Below, piece after piece: positions 9,005 through 19,512 of a stretch of DNA of 20,000 nucleotides (positions are counted from its first letter, which is position 1; every line of letters starts with the position of its first letter). This DNA is from Ectocarpus siliculosus (lineage: Eukaryota; Sar; Phaeophyceae; Ectocarpales; Ectocarpaceae). Location of the stretch: NCBI GenBank assembly GCA_000310025.1, contig FN648706.1:3006-23005 (forward strand). Reading direction: 5' to 3'. Under the pieces are notes generated by a model. The model was not told the origin of the DNA. It made no database searches and saw nothing but the letters and a program-made list of their open reading frames with translations. The position numbers were made by a program, and so were the translations under genes.

Positions 9005-10884
9005 CTGGAGGGTGAAACGTGCAGAGATAAGCCTATCAGACATCGAAAGACCCTTCACAAACTCGGAACGGAAGGGTGAATAGGGCGGCAATGCTTAGGA
9101 TGTTGTGGCTAATACACTTCGTGTCGTCTGTGGAACACCCCCCGAGGTTTGAAGGCACTGGCGTCTTTTTGCCGCGTCGCTGTGGTTCATGCCTTCAATC
9201 TGTGCGGTTCGCACGTGGAAGCTCAAGTGTATCACCAAGCTCAAGGAAACCAAGAGAGTGTGGTGCAGGCATGGGCGCTACCACACTGTTTTCCGGTCGT
9301 CGGCAAGGCCTAATTCTCGCCATTCGCCCTACACTTGTCGCAATGCAGCTTCCTAGCCCAGATAGCCAGAAATCACACGTTCCATAATCTGTTTTCTTGC
9401 CCTTGTTGTTACGACATCACAGGAAGTGGGCTACCTTCCGAGGAGTTGTCGTTCGAATCGGTTTTAAGGTAGTCTCGGCGAATATATACAAATATTCGTA
9501 GCCCAAACGACAGAGCGGCCAGCTGTAGACAAGAGACACCTTGGCGCGCCAACTGGTAACATAGACAGACACCATCAGAATACGACCTCCACCATGGATG
9601 CTTCTGGGATCACCCAGGAAAGGGAACGAGGTGGGATGATAGCAAGCCGCACGTAGGCTGAGTGTTGAAGTTGTAGAAGAATGCCCCCGGACGAGAACAA
9701 CAATTACGTGCATGGGTGGCTTCTCTCGTGCCCGCCCAGGGTATGTTTAGGCCTGGAATTGGTCTCATCCCACCCACGTCTGCAGCAATGTCTTGGGTCA
9801 TTCCTGCGTCACCAACGAATCCTTCCCTCTCTCTCTAGCCACTCCGAGAGGGGGGGAGATGAGATAGCGATTGCATGCAAGGGCATTCAGAAACCTTACG
9901 TTTCACCCGCTTTGGCACTTGGTGCGAATGCTCGGTGAATCGGTCCGACCACCCTCAACATTCCAACATGACGCCGAACTCTAGTTGAAAACACCCCATG
10001 GCCCAGGTTTGATACAGCCGGAACGTATAGCTTACCACCCCACTTGGTGCCGAAGAACGGAGCAGCAAACTGGTACAAATTTGACGAGAGCCTGCGATAT
10101 CGTCCAGGATGTCAAGTAGACACCTGAAGCTGTCTAGCGAAACCTATGTCGCCGGTCGTGCGTTCAAAAGTGCAGCGTTCGATTCTACCCGGAGTGGTTC
10201 CTAGACTGCTTCCTGCCCACTCCAGGTGAACGCACCCGATACGAAAGGTCTACTCAATCTCAATGATTGTTCGTCTCATGCGTGATAAGTGACGTCCTAT
10301 GGCGTTCTGTTCCAAGACCTCCATTCGACTCCCCGCCAACGCCCCCTTCGTTCGTTTTCGTTCTGTCTCAAATCGGTCTCGAAAACGTCTCATTCATTAT
10401 TCGTGCGTCTGTGAGTCTATATGTGTCTATCGGATCGATGTGTCTCCGTCTGTGCGTGACACTCTCCCTCCCCCTCTCTCTTTGCCCTATGGCCCCGAAG
10501 GAAACGTGTCAGAACGACTACAAAATTACGACTTCGCTTCGTGCCCTAAGAGCCAAACGGTCGTACCTGTGCACAAGCTGGGGGAAAACCACTTGAACCT
10601 CTTGCGCCACGAAACCAATAGCTTGCTTGTTTGGGTGAAGGCCCGTTCTCCTTGCCTCGTCTTTCCAGTCAAAGGTAACCTGTGAAAGCGCGATGTCGAG
10701 GTGTCATCACCACGGACCAAGTCACGCTGATCTAACCCCGAACTTGAGCGACTGTCGTTGATACCAATTCTTGTTCCTGTAAGATGCTGCGGTGGTTGCT
10801 GTTGATGTCATATTCACGTGTTCAATACTGGTGTCGTTGATTCTTGCTCGTTAGGAAACGTGATTGCTGCCGTCGATGCGGTAC
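9005..10884 (-). other. Gene B, intron before the last S74 exon (1.9 kb)
   Basis: It would run from a weak donor (GTACCG, 10884) to the acceptor at 9005. Most of it is the inverted counterpart of the gene A intron (for example 10080-9890 against 3885-4070, and 9420-9480 against 4540-4580). It lacks the ~530 bp, including the microsatellite, that gene A has between about 4826 and 5440. No gene recognised. Confidence 0.5.
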
Positions 10885-10935
10885 GTGTTCCGCCCACTGC
10901 GAAATACCCGCTGCAGTCCAGGCGAACCAACCCAG
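10885..10935 (-). CDS. Gene B, candidate middle exon of the S74 domain (degenerate)
   Basis: This is the counterpart of 2974-3024 in gene A and has the same 51-bp length. It follows an acceptor-like gtctgtag and contains GWFA in one frame and LQRVFRSGRNT in the next. In the second part, substitutions relative to gene A fall largely at silent positions (Val, Arg, Ser, Arg codons), which suggests past coding in that frame. The same two-base shortfall is present, and the donor is weaker here (GTACCG). The alternative 26-bp exon 10910-10885 would keep the frame. If the donor at 11081 is not used, the frame reads on to a stop at 10853-10851. Confidence 0.33.
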
Positions 10936-11081
10936 CTACAGACTACCATACGACAACTTCCAAGCCTACAAAGAGCCAAGCGCCCACCACAACACCAAAT
11001 GTGACATGGTGCGGTTGAGAATTCATCCTGGCTGCAGGTGCCCTCGACAGAACGCGAACGCGATAGAGCAAGAACACTTAC

Positions 11082-14000
11082 CCCACGCAAACGCTCAAGC
11101 AGTTCCATTGAACTTGACAGCTGAACCACGTTCTCCTTTAGCCTCTCGTCCGACGTCTCTGTGTGTACATTGGAGTACGAATTGCCAACGACATAAAGGT
11201 CATTCTGCACGTTAAGATCTCCGCCGGTAACGCTGACGCCCGCAGCAGCCGTGAGCAAGGCCGTGTTGACGGTGAGACCGTTCGACGCCGTCACGAGCCC
11301 CGTCATCGTGCTGACGCCACCCACGGAGAGATCGCCGGCCGTCAAGGATGACATCGCCGGACGCAAGGGTGACATCCCCGCTGGTCACGCTGACACCCGC
11401 AGCACCGGTAACGAGACCCGTCAACGTGCTGGCGCCACCCACGGAGAGATCGCCGGCTGTCAAGATCACATCGCCGGTCGCCAATGTTACATCCCCGCCG
11501 GTAACGCTCACGCCCGAAGCAGCCGTGACGAGCCCGGTCATCGTGCTGACACCACCCACGGAGAGGTCGCCGGCCGTCAAGATGACATCGCCGGTGGCCA
11601 AGGTGACATCCCCGCCGGTGATGCTCACGCCCGAAGCAGCCGTGACGAGCCCCGTCATCGTGCTGACGCCACCCACGGACAGATCGCCGGCCGTCATGAT
11701 CACATCGCCAGTCGCCAAGGTGACATCCCCGCCGGTCACGCTCACGCCCGCAGCAGCCGTAAGCAAGGCGGTGTTGACAGTGAGACCGTTCGACGCCGTG
11801 ACGAGCCCCGTCATCGTGCTGACGCCACCCACGGAGAGATCTCCGGCCGTCAAGATGACATTGCCGGTCGCGACGGTGACATCCCCGCCGGTCACGCTGA
11901 CGCCCGCAGCAGCCGTGACGAGCCCTGTCATCGTGCTGACACCACCCACGGAGAGATCGCCGGCTGTCATGATCACATCGCCAGTCGCCAAGTTGACATC
12001 CCCGCCGGTCACGCTCACGCCCGCAGCAGCCGTGAGCAAGGCCGCGTTGACCGTGAGACCGTTCGACGCCGTGACGAGCCCCGTCATCGTGCTGACGCCA
12101 CCCACGGATAGATCGCCGGCCGTCAAGATGACATCGCCGGTCGCCAATGTTACATCCCCGCCGGTAACGCTGACGCCCGCAGCAGCCGTGACGAGCCCCG
12201 TCATCGTGCTGACGCCACCCACGGAGAGATCGCCTGCTGTCAAGATGACATCGCCGGTCGCGACGGTGACATCCCCGCCGGTAACGCTCACGCCCGCAGC
12301 AGCCGTGACGAGCCCCGTCATCGTGCTGACACCACCCACGGAGAGATCGCCGGCCGTCAAGATCACATCGCCGGTTGCCAAGGTGACATCTCCGCCGGTC
12401 ACGCTGACGCCCGCAGCAGCGGTAAGCAAGGCCGTGTTGACAGTGAGACCGTTGGACGCCGTGACGAGCCCGGTCATCATGCTGACACCACCCACGGAGA
12501 GGTCGCCGGCCGTCAAGATGACATCGCCGGTCGCCAAGGTGACATCCCCGCCGGTGACGCTCACGCCCGCAGCAGCCGTGACGAGCCCCGTCATCGTGCT
12601 GACGCCACCCACGGACAGATCGCCGGCCGTCATGATCACATCGCCAGTCGCCAAGGTGACATCCCCGCCGGTCACGCTGACGCCCGCAGCAGCGGTAAGC
12701 AAGGCCGTGTTGACGGTGAGACCGTTCGACGCCGTGACGAGCCCCGTCATCGTGCTTACGCCACCCACGGAGAGATCTCCGGCCGTCAAGATGACATTGC
12801 CGGTCGCGACGGTGACATCCCCGCCGGTGACGCTGACGCCCGCAGCAGCCGTGACGAGCCCTGTCATCGTGCTGACACCACCCACGGAGAGATCGCCGGC
12901 TGTCATGATCACATCGCCAGTCGCCAAGTTGACATCCCCGCCGGTCACGCTGACGCCCGCAGCAGCCGTGAGCAAGGCCGTGTTGACCGTGAGACCGTTC
13001 GACGCCGTGACGAGCCCCGTCATCGTGCTGACGCCACCCACGGAGAGATCTCCGGCCGTCAAGATCACATCGCCGGTCGCCAATGTTACATCCCCGCCGG
13101 TAACGCTGACGCCCGCAGCAGCCGTGACGAGCCCCGTCATCGTGCTGACGCCACCCACGGAGAGGTCGCCGGCCGTCAAGATGACATCGCCGGTCGCGAC
13201 GGTGACATCCCCGCCGGTCACGCTCACGCCCGCAGCAGCCGTGACGAGTCCCGTCATCGTGCTGACACCACCCACGGACAGATCGCCGGCCGTCAAGATC
13301 ACATCGCCGGTTGCCAAGGTGACATCTCCGCCGGTCACGCTGACGCCCGCAGCAGCGGTAAGCAAGGCCGTGTTGACAGTGAGACCGTTCGACGCCGTGA
13401 CGAGCCCGGTCATCATGCTGACGCCACCCACGGAGAGGTCGCCGGCCGTCAAGATGACATCGCCGGTGGCCAAGGTGACATCCCCGCCGGTCACGCTCAC
13501 GCCCGAAGCAGCCGTGACGAGCCCCGTCATCGTGCTGACGCCACCCACAGAGAGATCGCCGGCCGTCAAGATCACATCGCCGGTCGCCAAGGTGACATCC
13601 CCGCCGGTCACGCTGACGCCCGCAGCAGCGGTAAGCAAGGCCGTGTTGACGGTGAGACCGTTCGACGCCGTGACGAGCCCCGTCATCGTGCTTACGCCAC
13701 CCACGGAGAGATCGCCGGCTGTCAAGATGACATTGCCGGTCGCGACGGTGACATCCCCGCCGGTCACGCTCACGCCCGCAGCAGCCGTGACGAGCCCCGT
13801 CATCGTGCTGACACCACCCACGGAAAGATCGCCGGCTGTCATGATCACATCGCCAGTCGCCAAGTTGACATCCCCGCCGGTCACGCTGACGCCGGCAGCA
13901 GCCGTGAGCAAGGCCGTGTTGACCGTGAGACCGTTGGACGCCGTGACGAGCCCCGTCATCGTGCTGACACCACCCACGGATAGATCGCCGGCCGTCAAGA

Positions 14001-16579
14001 TAACATCGCCGGTCGCCAATGTTACATCCCCGCCGGTAACGCTCACGCCCGAAGCAGCCGTGACGAGCCCCGTCATCGTGCTGACGCCACCCACGGAGAG
14101 ATCGCCGGCCGTCAAGATCACATCGCCGGTCGCCAAGGTGACATCCCCGTCCGTCACGCTGACGCCCGCAGCAGCGGTAAGCAAGGCCGTGTTGACGGTG
14201 AGACCATTGGACGCCGTGACGAGCCCCGTCATCGTGCTTACGCCACCCACGGAGAGATCGCCGGCTGTCATGATGACATCACCGTTTGCCAATATGACAT
14301 CCCCGCCGGTAACGCTGACGCCCGCAGCAGCGGTAAGCAAGGCCGTGTTGACGGTGAGACCGTTCGACGCCGTGACGAGCCCCGTCATCGTGCTGACACC
14401 ACCCACGGAGAGATCGCCGGCCGTCAAGATCACATCGCCGGTCGCCAATGTCGCATCTCCGCCGGTAATACTAACGCCTGCAGCAGCCGTGGCGAGCCCC
14501 GTCAACGTGCTCACGCCACCCACGGAGAGATCGCCGCCTGTCAAGATCACATCGCCTGTCGCTACGGTGACATCCCCGCCGGTAACGCTCACGCCCGCAG
14601 CAGCCGTGAGCAAGGCCGTGTTGACCGTGAGACCGTTGGACGCCGTGACGAGCCCCGTCAACGTGCTGACACCACCCACGGAGAGATCGCCCGCTGTCAA
14701 GATGACATCGCCGGTCACCAAAGTAACATCCCCGCCGGTCACGCTGACACCCGCAGCAGCTGTGAGCAAGGCCGTGTTGATCGTGAGACCGTTCGACGCT
14801 GTGACGAGCCCCGTCAAGGTACTCACGCCGCCCACGGAGAGATCGCCGGCCGTCAAGAGGACATCGCCAGTCGCCAAGGTGACATCTCCGCTGGTCACAC
14901 TGACGCCCGCAGCAGCCGTGAGCAAGGCCGTGTTGACAGTGAGACCGTTCGACGCCGTGACGAGCCCCGTCAACGTACTGACGCCACCCACGGAGAGATC
15001 GCCGGCCGTCAAGATGACATCGCCGGTCGCTACGGTGATATCCCCGCTGGTCACGCTGACGCCCGCAGCAGCCGTGAGCAGGGCCGTGTTGATGGTGAGA
15101 CCGTTCGACGCCGTGACGAGCCCCGTCAAGGTACTGACGCCACCCACGGAGAGATCGCCGGCTGTCAGGATCACATCGCCGGTCGCTAAGGTGACATCGC
15201 CACCGGTCACGCTTACACCTGAAGCAGCCGTGAGCAAGGCCGTGTTGACCGTGAGACCGTTCGACGCCGTGACGAGCCCCGTCAACGTACTGACGCCACC
15301 CACGGAGAGATGGCCGGTCGCTACGGTGACATCTCCACTGGTCACGCTGACGCCCGCAGCAGCCGTGAGCAAGGCCGTGTTGACCGTGAGACCGTTCGAT
15401 GCTGTGACGAGCCCCGTCATCGTGCTGACGCCACCCACGGAGAGATCGCCGGCCGTCAAGATAACATCGCCGGTCGCCACGGTGACATCCCCGCCGGTCA
15501 CGCTGACGCCCGCAGCAGCGGTGAGCAAGACTGTGTTGACGGTGAGACCGTTGGACGCCGTGACGAGCCCCGTCATCGTGCTGACGCCACCCACGGAGAG
15601 ATCTCCGGCTGTCAAGATGACATCGCCGCTTGCCAAGGTCACATCTCCGCCGGTCACGCTGACGCCCGCAGCAGCCGTAAGCAAGGCCGTGTTGACAGTA
15701 AGACCGTTGGACGCCGTGACGAGCCCCGTCATTGTGCTGACACCACCCACGGAGAGATCGCCGGCCGTCAAGATCACATCGCCGGTCGCCAAGGTGACAT
15801 CTCCGCTGGTCACGCTGACGCCGGCAGTAGCCGTGAGCAGGGCCGTGTTGACAGTAAGACCGTTCGACGCCGTGACGAGCCCCGTCATCGTACTGACGCC
15901 ACCCACGGAGAGATCGCCGGCCGCCAAGGTGACGTCTCCGCTGGTAACGCTGACGCCGGCCGCAGCCGTGAGCAACGCCGTGTTGACGGTGAGACCGTTC
16001 GATGCTGTGACGAGCCCCGTCAATGTGCTGACGCCACCCACGGAGAGATCGCCGGCTGTCAAGATCACATCGCCGGTCGCCAAGGTGACATCTCCGCTGG
16101 TCACGGCGACTCCCGCAGCAGCCGTGAGCAACGCCGTGTTGACGGTGAGACCGTTCGACGCAGTCGCGAGGTCTCCGAAAGTACTCACTCCTGAAACGCT
16201 AAGCGTCCCCGATTGTACCAGAATGTCACCATCTGTCACGGTGAAGTCACCTAAAGTGATTGTTATGTCGCCGTCGGTGATCGTCATGTCTCCCTCATCG
16301 ATAGTAGCTCCCACCGTTTCGATGACGAATCCTCCGGCTACGACGCGGAGTCCACCGGCTGTTATGGTTGCTCCGCCGGACACAACTTCCGTCGGACCCG
16401 TAATACTTGCTCCTCCGCTTGTCACCGTCACCGATTCCGAGCTCGTGATGCTGCGGATGGTGAGCAAGCCAGTCGTGGCGGTGACATCCCCCGTACAGAT
16501 GATGTCGTCGTTGACCGTCACAACTGCCGAACTCGTGATACCGGCCACCGATAATGTCCCACTGTCGGCGATGATAGAC
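11082..16579 (-). CDS. Gene B, giant repeat exon (5.5 kb): beta-repeat tract and first half of Peptidase_S74 domain (frameshifted)
   Basis: The exon begins at a phase-2 acceptor (gtcatcag, ends 16580), joining TG to SIIADSGTLSVAGITSS, and passes through about 140 residues of irregular GD/GG beta repeats. It then has 35 complete tandem units (16161-11289) and a partial unit leading to DLNVQNDLYVVGN and the S74 start TSDERLKENV. It ends at the donor GTAAGT at 11081 after ERLRG. Exon length minus the phase base and one surplus base is exactly 1832 codons, so there is a single net +1 shift, located at 11346-11347. The expected role is a secreted or surface fibre whose C-terminal chaperone trimerises it and is removed by self-cleavage at the conserved Ser. 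Compared with gene A, it has 24 more units. Confidence 0.8.
11346..11347 (-). other. Single-base insertion (frameshift) in gene B
   Basis: Other units read gtcaagatgac on the + strand; here it is gtcaaggatgac, one base longer. On the coding strand this falls between the DVI and LTAG codons of the last complete unit. The upstream frame runs out at 11212, and the S74 part lies in another frame, open through 11375-10851. Confidence 0.85.
11641..13941 (-). repeat. 936-bp higher-order repeat within gene B
   Basis: Seven units in the order long-short-long-short-long-short-short make 312 residues (936 bp). The block is present twice completely (units 16-22, 23-29) and once as its first three units (30-32). 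Three independent marker variants recur at exactly 936 bp: agttgac at 11991, 12927 and 13863; ttgccggtcgcgac at 11861, 12797 and 13733; catcat (STMTG changed to SMMTG) at 12475 and 13411. This indicates recent block duplication by unequal exchange. Confidence 0.92.
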
Positions 16580-17504
16580 CTGATGACGAGACCACACACC
16601 CGAGACATTTGGTCGTCAGGTTTGCGCTTGTGATCTTTGCAATACGAAGGCATTCGTACGAGAGGGTCGACTTTTTGTTGTTTACTCTGTTGTCTTTGGT
16701 CAGCTCGTCAGCACCTCAGTCGTTTGTAGATGGTACGCATTGTCGATGATGTGCTGATTCTGCTGTTCGCCTGGAGCTTTTTTCAGAGGAGCTCATATCG
16801 TGAGATAAACGAGATCAACATGCATGAAATAGTGACACACAAACGGCCCCCTCTGGTCTGTGGCAACTATTTATGTGTCGCGGGGTGTACCATAAACAAT
16901 ATTTTGTCCTATGGATACCCAACGCCAAAACAGATATTTTGGCGAGAGCAGGAACGTGTCCACATACATACGGCATATTACGCCCCGTTATTGGGTTTCC
17001 GATGCCCGCGATAGTTATCGCTCAATATCAGGGACAAGGTTACGATGAGCCACATTCATGACACGAGCTTTCTCTTCTGCTCGTGGTTCTTCGTCGGAAC
17101 CATTGTACTTGGGAGGTTACCGTTTGCGGTTGTGGGCCGCTCGATATCCCCCTCTACCGTGTGTTTAAGACCTTTAAATTGGTCAAGCCCAAGCCCTAGC
17201 TATTGTCGGAGGGACTCTCTCGGAGATATTGCCCAACCTAGCTCGGCGTGAAGAACGTGACGGCAAGAAACCAGGCTAGGGTGCTTCAGTTCGTAGTAGA
17301 GTGCGTTTTCAGATGAAATCCGCTTGATTGGGTGATATGCTCAAACGATATCTGTCTTCCTGGCACCACTCAAAGTTCATGTTTCTCCCTTGGAAGACGA
17401 CAGACCTCGGAATTTTTCATCCTTCGGCCTACGTAACACTCACGAAGAAGACCGTACTGCGTAGGAAGAACCATCAGCAGTATCTCAACGTCAAATTTTC
17501 TTAC
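16580..17504 (-). other. Gene B, intron 925 bp
   Basis: The donor is GTAAGA at 17504 and the acceptor CAG ends at 16580; both flanks are in phase 2. Joining them gives GGDLTLSTG followed by SIIADSG, which aligns with the continuous GDLVLTNGS segment of gene A (515-540), where no intron exists. Nothing else is recognised in it. Confidence 0.75.
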
Positions 17505-17647
17505 CCGGTGGAAAGAGTAAGGTCACCGCCGGAAATTAGCTCGTCAGCGTCTTCTACGAGTAGACTGCCACCGGAAATGGCCATGCCATTGTCGGCAGTC
17601 ACCAGATCTGCGAAGTAGGATGTCCCGGCACTTACGATCAAGTCTCC
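17505..17647 (-). CDS. Gene B, short exon (143 bp) of beta-repeat stalk
   Basis: It lies between the acceptor gctgtcgtcag (ends 17648) and the donor GTAAGA (17504). It encodes GDLIVSAGTSYFADLVTADN followed by GMAISGGSLLVEDADELIS and GGDLTLSTG, the same style of GD/GG beta repeats as the giant exon. Phase 0 at entry and phase 2 at exit match both neighbours. DELISGGDL aligns with DELISKGDL near 485-510 of gene A. There is a GTAAGT inside the exon near 17636; using it as a donor would not join in frame to the giant exon as well as the chosen one. Confidence 0.78.
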
Positions 17648-18870
17648 CTGACGACAGCAAGCACAAACACGGGCATAGGGACGAGAACGGGGAAACAGGT
17701 TATATCACTAGCCGGCATGTAGAACGACCTTGTGGACGCGCAATCGCAAGATATGTTCTCACCGCCATACCATATATCTGCCAAGGCGGCCATCCTGCCT
17801 AGAACTTCTTACTTCGACGGCATGAATCACCAATATTGCGGTTCATTGCACAGGCCAGCACAATCTTACATGACAAAGTCGAATCGTATTTTGGCAGTAC
17901 CGAGAGAGCAGGCAACATATTGGAAAGGCCTCGATGTAATGAGATGACCGCATGAAACAGTGCCCGGCTAAACCCAAAAAGATCTCAGCTCTTGGATTTT
18001 TCTCCCAAGCGCTGTCGTTCCGGTTTTGCCTCGCCATCACACGCAAGATAGGGAAAGAAAGAGGAGAAAAAACCAAAATACCGTCTAAAAATGATGCTCA
18101 ACGAGCTCACATGGCATATTGGCGGCCCTTGGCGTAAGGACCATTTCCTACTTTTATAGTCCTACGAAAACGCCAACTCAATCATATAGAAGGTTGCCAC
18201 AATAAGTCAAGAAGAACGATACACAAATTCTAGATGTCACCTTGATGGGCTTGAGCTACTGTTTCTCGGCATCACGACTCCTTTTAGGCTTTCCAGAGAG
18301 TGGTGGCTTGAACGTTCTATTCCGCGTTGTACGTGAGCGTCAACGATGGGATAGTCTACCCTAGCGATCTAATGGTGGAGTAGGTATGAGGTGAGCTTGT
18401 GAACGAGTTCAGCGTCGCTGGTCGGGCGGGGCGTAAAGGCCATTTATCCTTCTTTCTCCTTGTGTCCCGGACGTGCGCGTGCAGTTTGGTGATTTGACCC
18501 AACTTGATATCATCGGACCTCTTCCCTGCGCTGCCATCTGTGTGAGTGGGCGCTGAGGAGAGGTTCGGCAATCATCGCCTTCCGGGACGCATTCGTGGGA
18601 GTCGCCTTTTTTTACTACTACAAACCCCGTGGAACAACGCGGTTCAAAGCACAAGAATGTCCAGACCCTACGGGATTTAATCGTGTGAGGCCTCCAAGGG
18701 GAGTGAAGGCGAAATGCTAGTTGTAAGGGTCGGGGAAGGCGTTGGATATTCTCCACCGAAAATTAAAACACATGTGAGCAGCGGCGACGATAACGGCACA
18801 ACTACATCTGCAGGGCAGCAACGAAAACATAATACGAAACGGCCAGGGGTCCTTAAAAGAGTTCGCGTAC
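17648..18870 (-). other. Gene B, intron 1.2 kb
   Basis: The donor is GTACGC at 18870; the acceptor ends at 17648. No further exon with repeat-like or S74-like coding was found inside, and the flanking exons join directly in phase 0. The open frame at 18756-18409 (- strand) has no recognisable features. Confidence 0.65.
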
Positions 18871-18992
18871 CTTGTACATACGGAGGGTACCATCGCCGGC
18901 TAGAACAAACGTGTTTTCGCCTTCAGAAGCCGCCTTGATGAGGTTGAAATATGAGCTCGATTCCCTCTCCGTCTTGAGGTACAAGACGTTCC
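18871..18992 (-). CDS. Gene B, short exon (122 bp) linking the EGF-like and repeat regions
   Basis: After the acceptor (ctcaaag, ends 18993) two bases complete a Gly codon, and 40 residues follow: NVLYLKTERESSSYFNLIKA, then ASEGENTFVLAGDGTLRMYK. The pattern 'L-x-L-K-T ... S-x-F-N-L-I-x-A ... F-x-L-x-G-D-G' is the one I associate with the segment that precedes the stalk in S74 tail-fibre-like proteins. It enters in phase 1 and exits in phase 0 at GTACGC (18870), matching both neighbours. It is too short to appear as a long ORF, and was found by looking for conserved coding between the larger exons. Confidence 0.72.
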
Positions 18993-19512
18993 CTTTGAGG
19001 TAGGACAACCATGCAAAACGCGTTTTTCAAGAAAGGGTGGAAGCGAGAGTGTGGTTTCGTTAACATCTCCCCATCTCCGAGACTGACCTGACTGAGTGGT
19101 CAATGTTCGGTGAATCTTTCTTGGCAAACATCCTCGGACCGGTAGAACATTGTTCGTTAGTCTTCCGATCTCTATTGGTGGCACGTGCATTACTACCCCT
19201 AGCAAGGTACCTAAGCCTGGTTTCCACGTTGTTGTGTTTATGGGTGTACATACGGCGGCTATTTTTTTCGTTCACCGGAGGCCGATCACGGTACCCCTCG
19301 ACTAGTTCCCCTTCGGCGGGAGGTAATGCACCACAGATCATTACGTGCACGAAAATTGCCATTTGTTCTTCTCGGTGCCGCCAGCAGATTCTGACTCAGA
19401 CTGAACGTGCTCTCCCAAAACACAATACGAAAAACCACACTGTATTCATCCGCGCACTTCCTCAAGGGAAACGAAACTATTTACCAGAGCACTGTTCATC
19501 GAAGAACCTTAC
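18993..19512 (-). other. Gene B, intron 520 bp
   Basis: The donor is GTAAGG at 19512 after AACTTCACCG; the acceptor ends at 18993. Phase 1 on both sides restores a Gly codon between ANFT and NVLYLK. Nothing else is recognised in it. Confidence 0.65.

Larger units (their letters stand above)
11289..16161 (-). repeat. Coding tandem repeat of gene B: 35 complete units of three length classes
   Basis: Reading in the coding direction there are 19 long units of 52 residues, two of 45 residues (units 2 and 6, lacking about seven residues around the GDVILT segment) and 14 short units of 39 residues lacking ASNGLTVNTALLT. The lengths sum exactly to 4873 bp, including one inserted base. All length changes except that base are multiples of three. 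Units 6-11 mostly carry STLTG and units 12-33 STMTG, showing local homogenisation. The alternation of long and short units becomes regular in the C-terminal half. Confidence 0.92.
9150..16548 (-). repeat. Right arm of the inverted segmental duplication
   Basis: This is the counterpart of 549-4825 in opposite orientation, with a similar extra segment at about 9064-8900 matching 5440-5600. The arm is longer because of the expanded coding repeat. Between 9064 and 9150 it has only about 90 bp where the left arm has about 615 bp. Confidence 0.88.

Noticed and set aside
11251-12111. Open frame in a third frame (Arg/His/Asp-rich repeat), also 15310-16194
   Set aside because: These are fragments of the same repeat read out of frame. 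They start and stop with indels in the units and have no domain.
11289-16161. Regular repeats resembling a CRISPR array or satellite
   Set aside because: The units are contiguous with no unique spacers, keep a reading frame and end in an S74 domain, so they are a coding tandem repeat.
17328-17618. 96-codon + strand ORF
   Set aside because: Its C-terminal part is the antisense shadow of the gene B exon at 17647-17505, whose - strand reading fits the neighbouring exons in phase.
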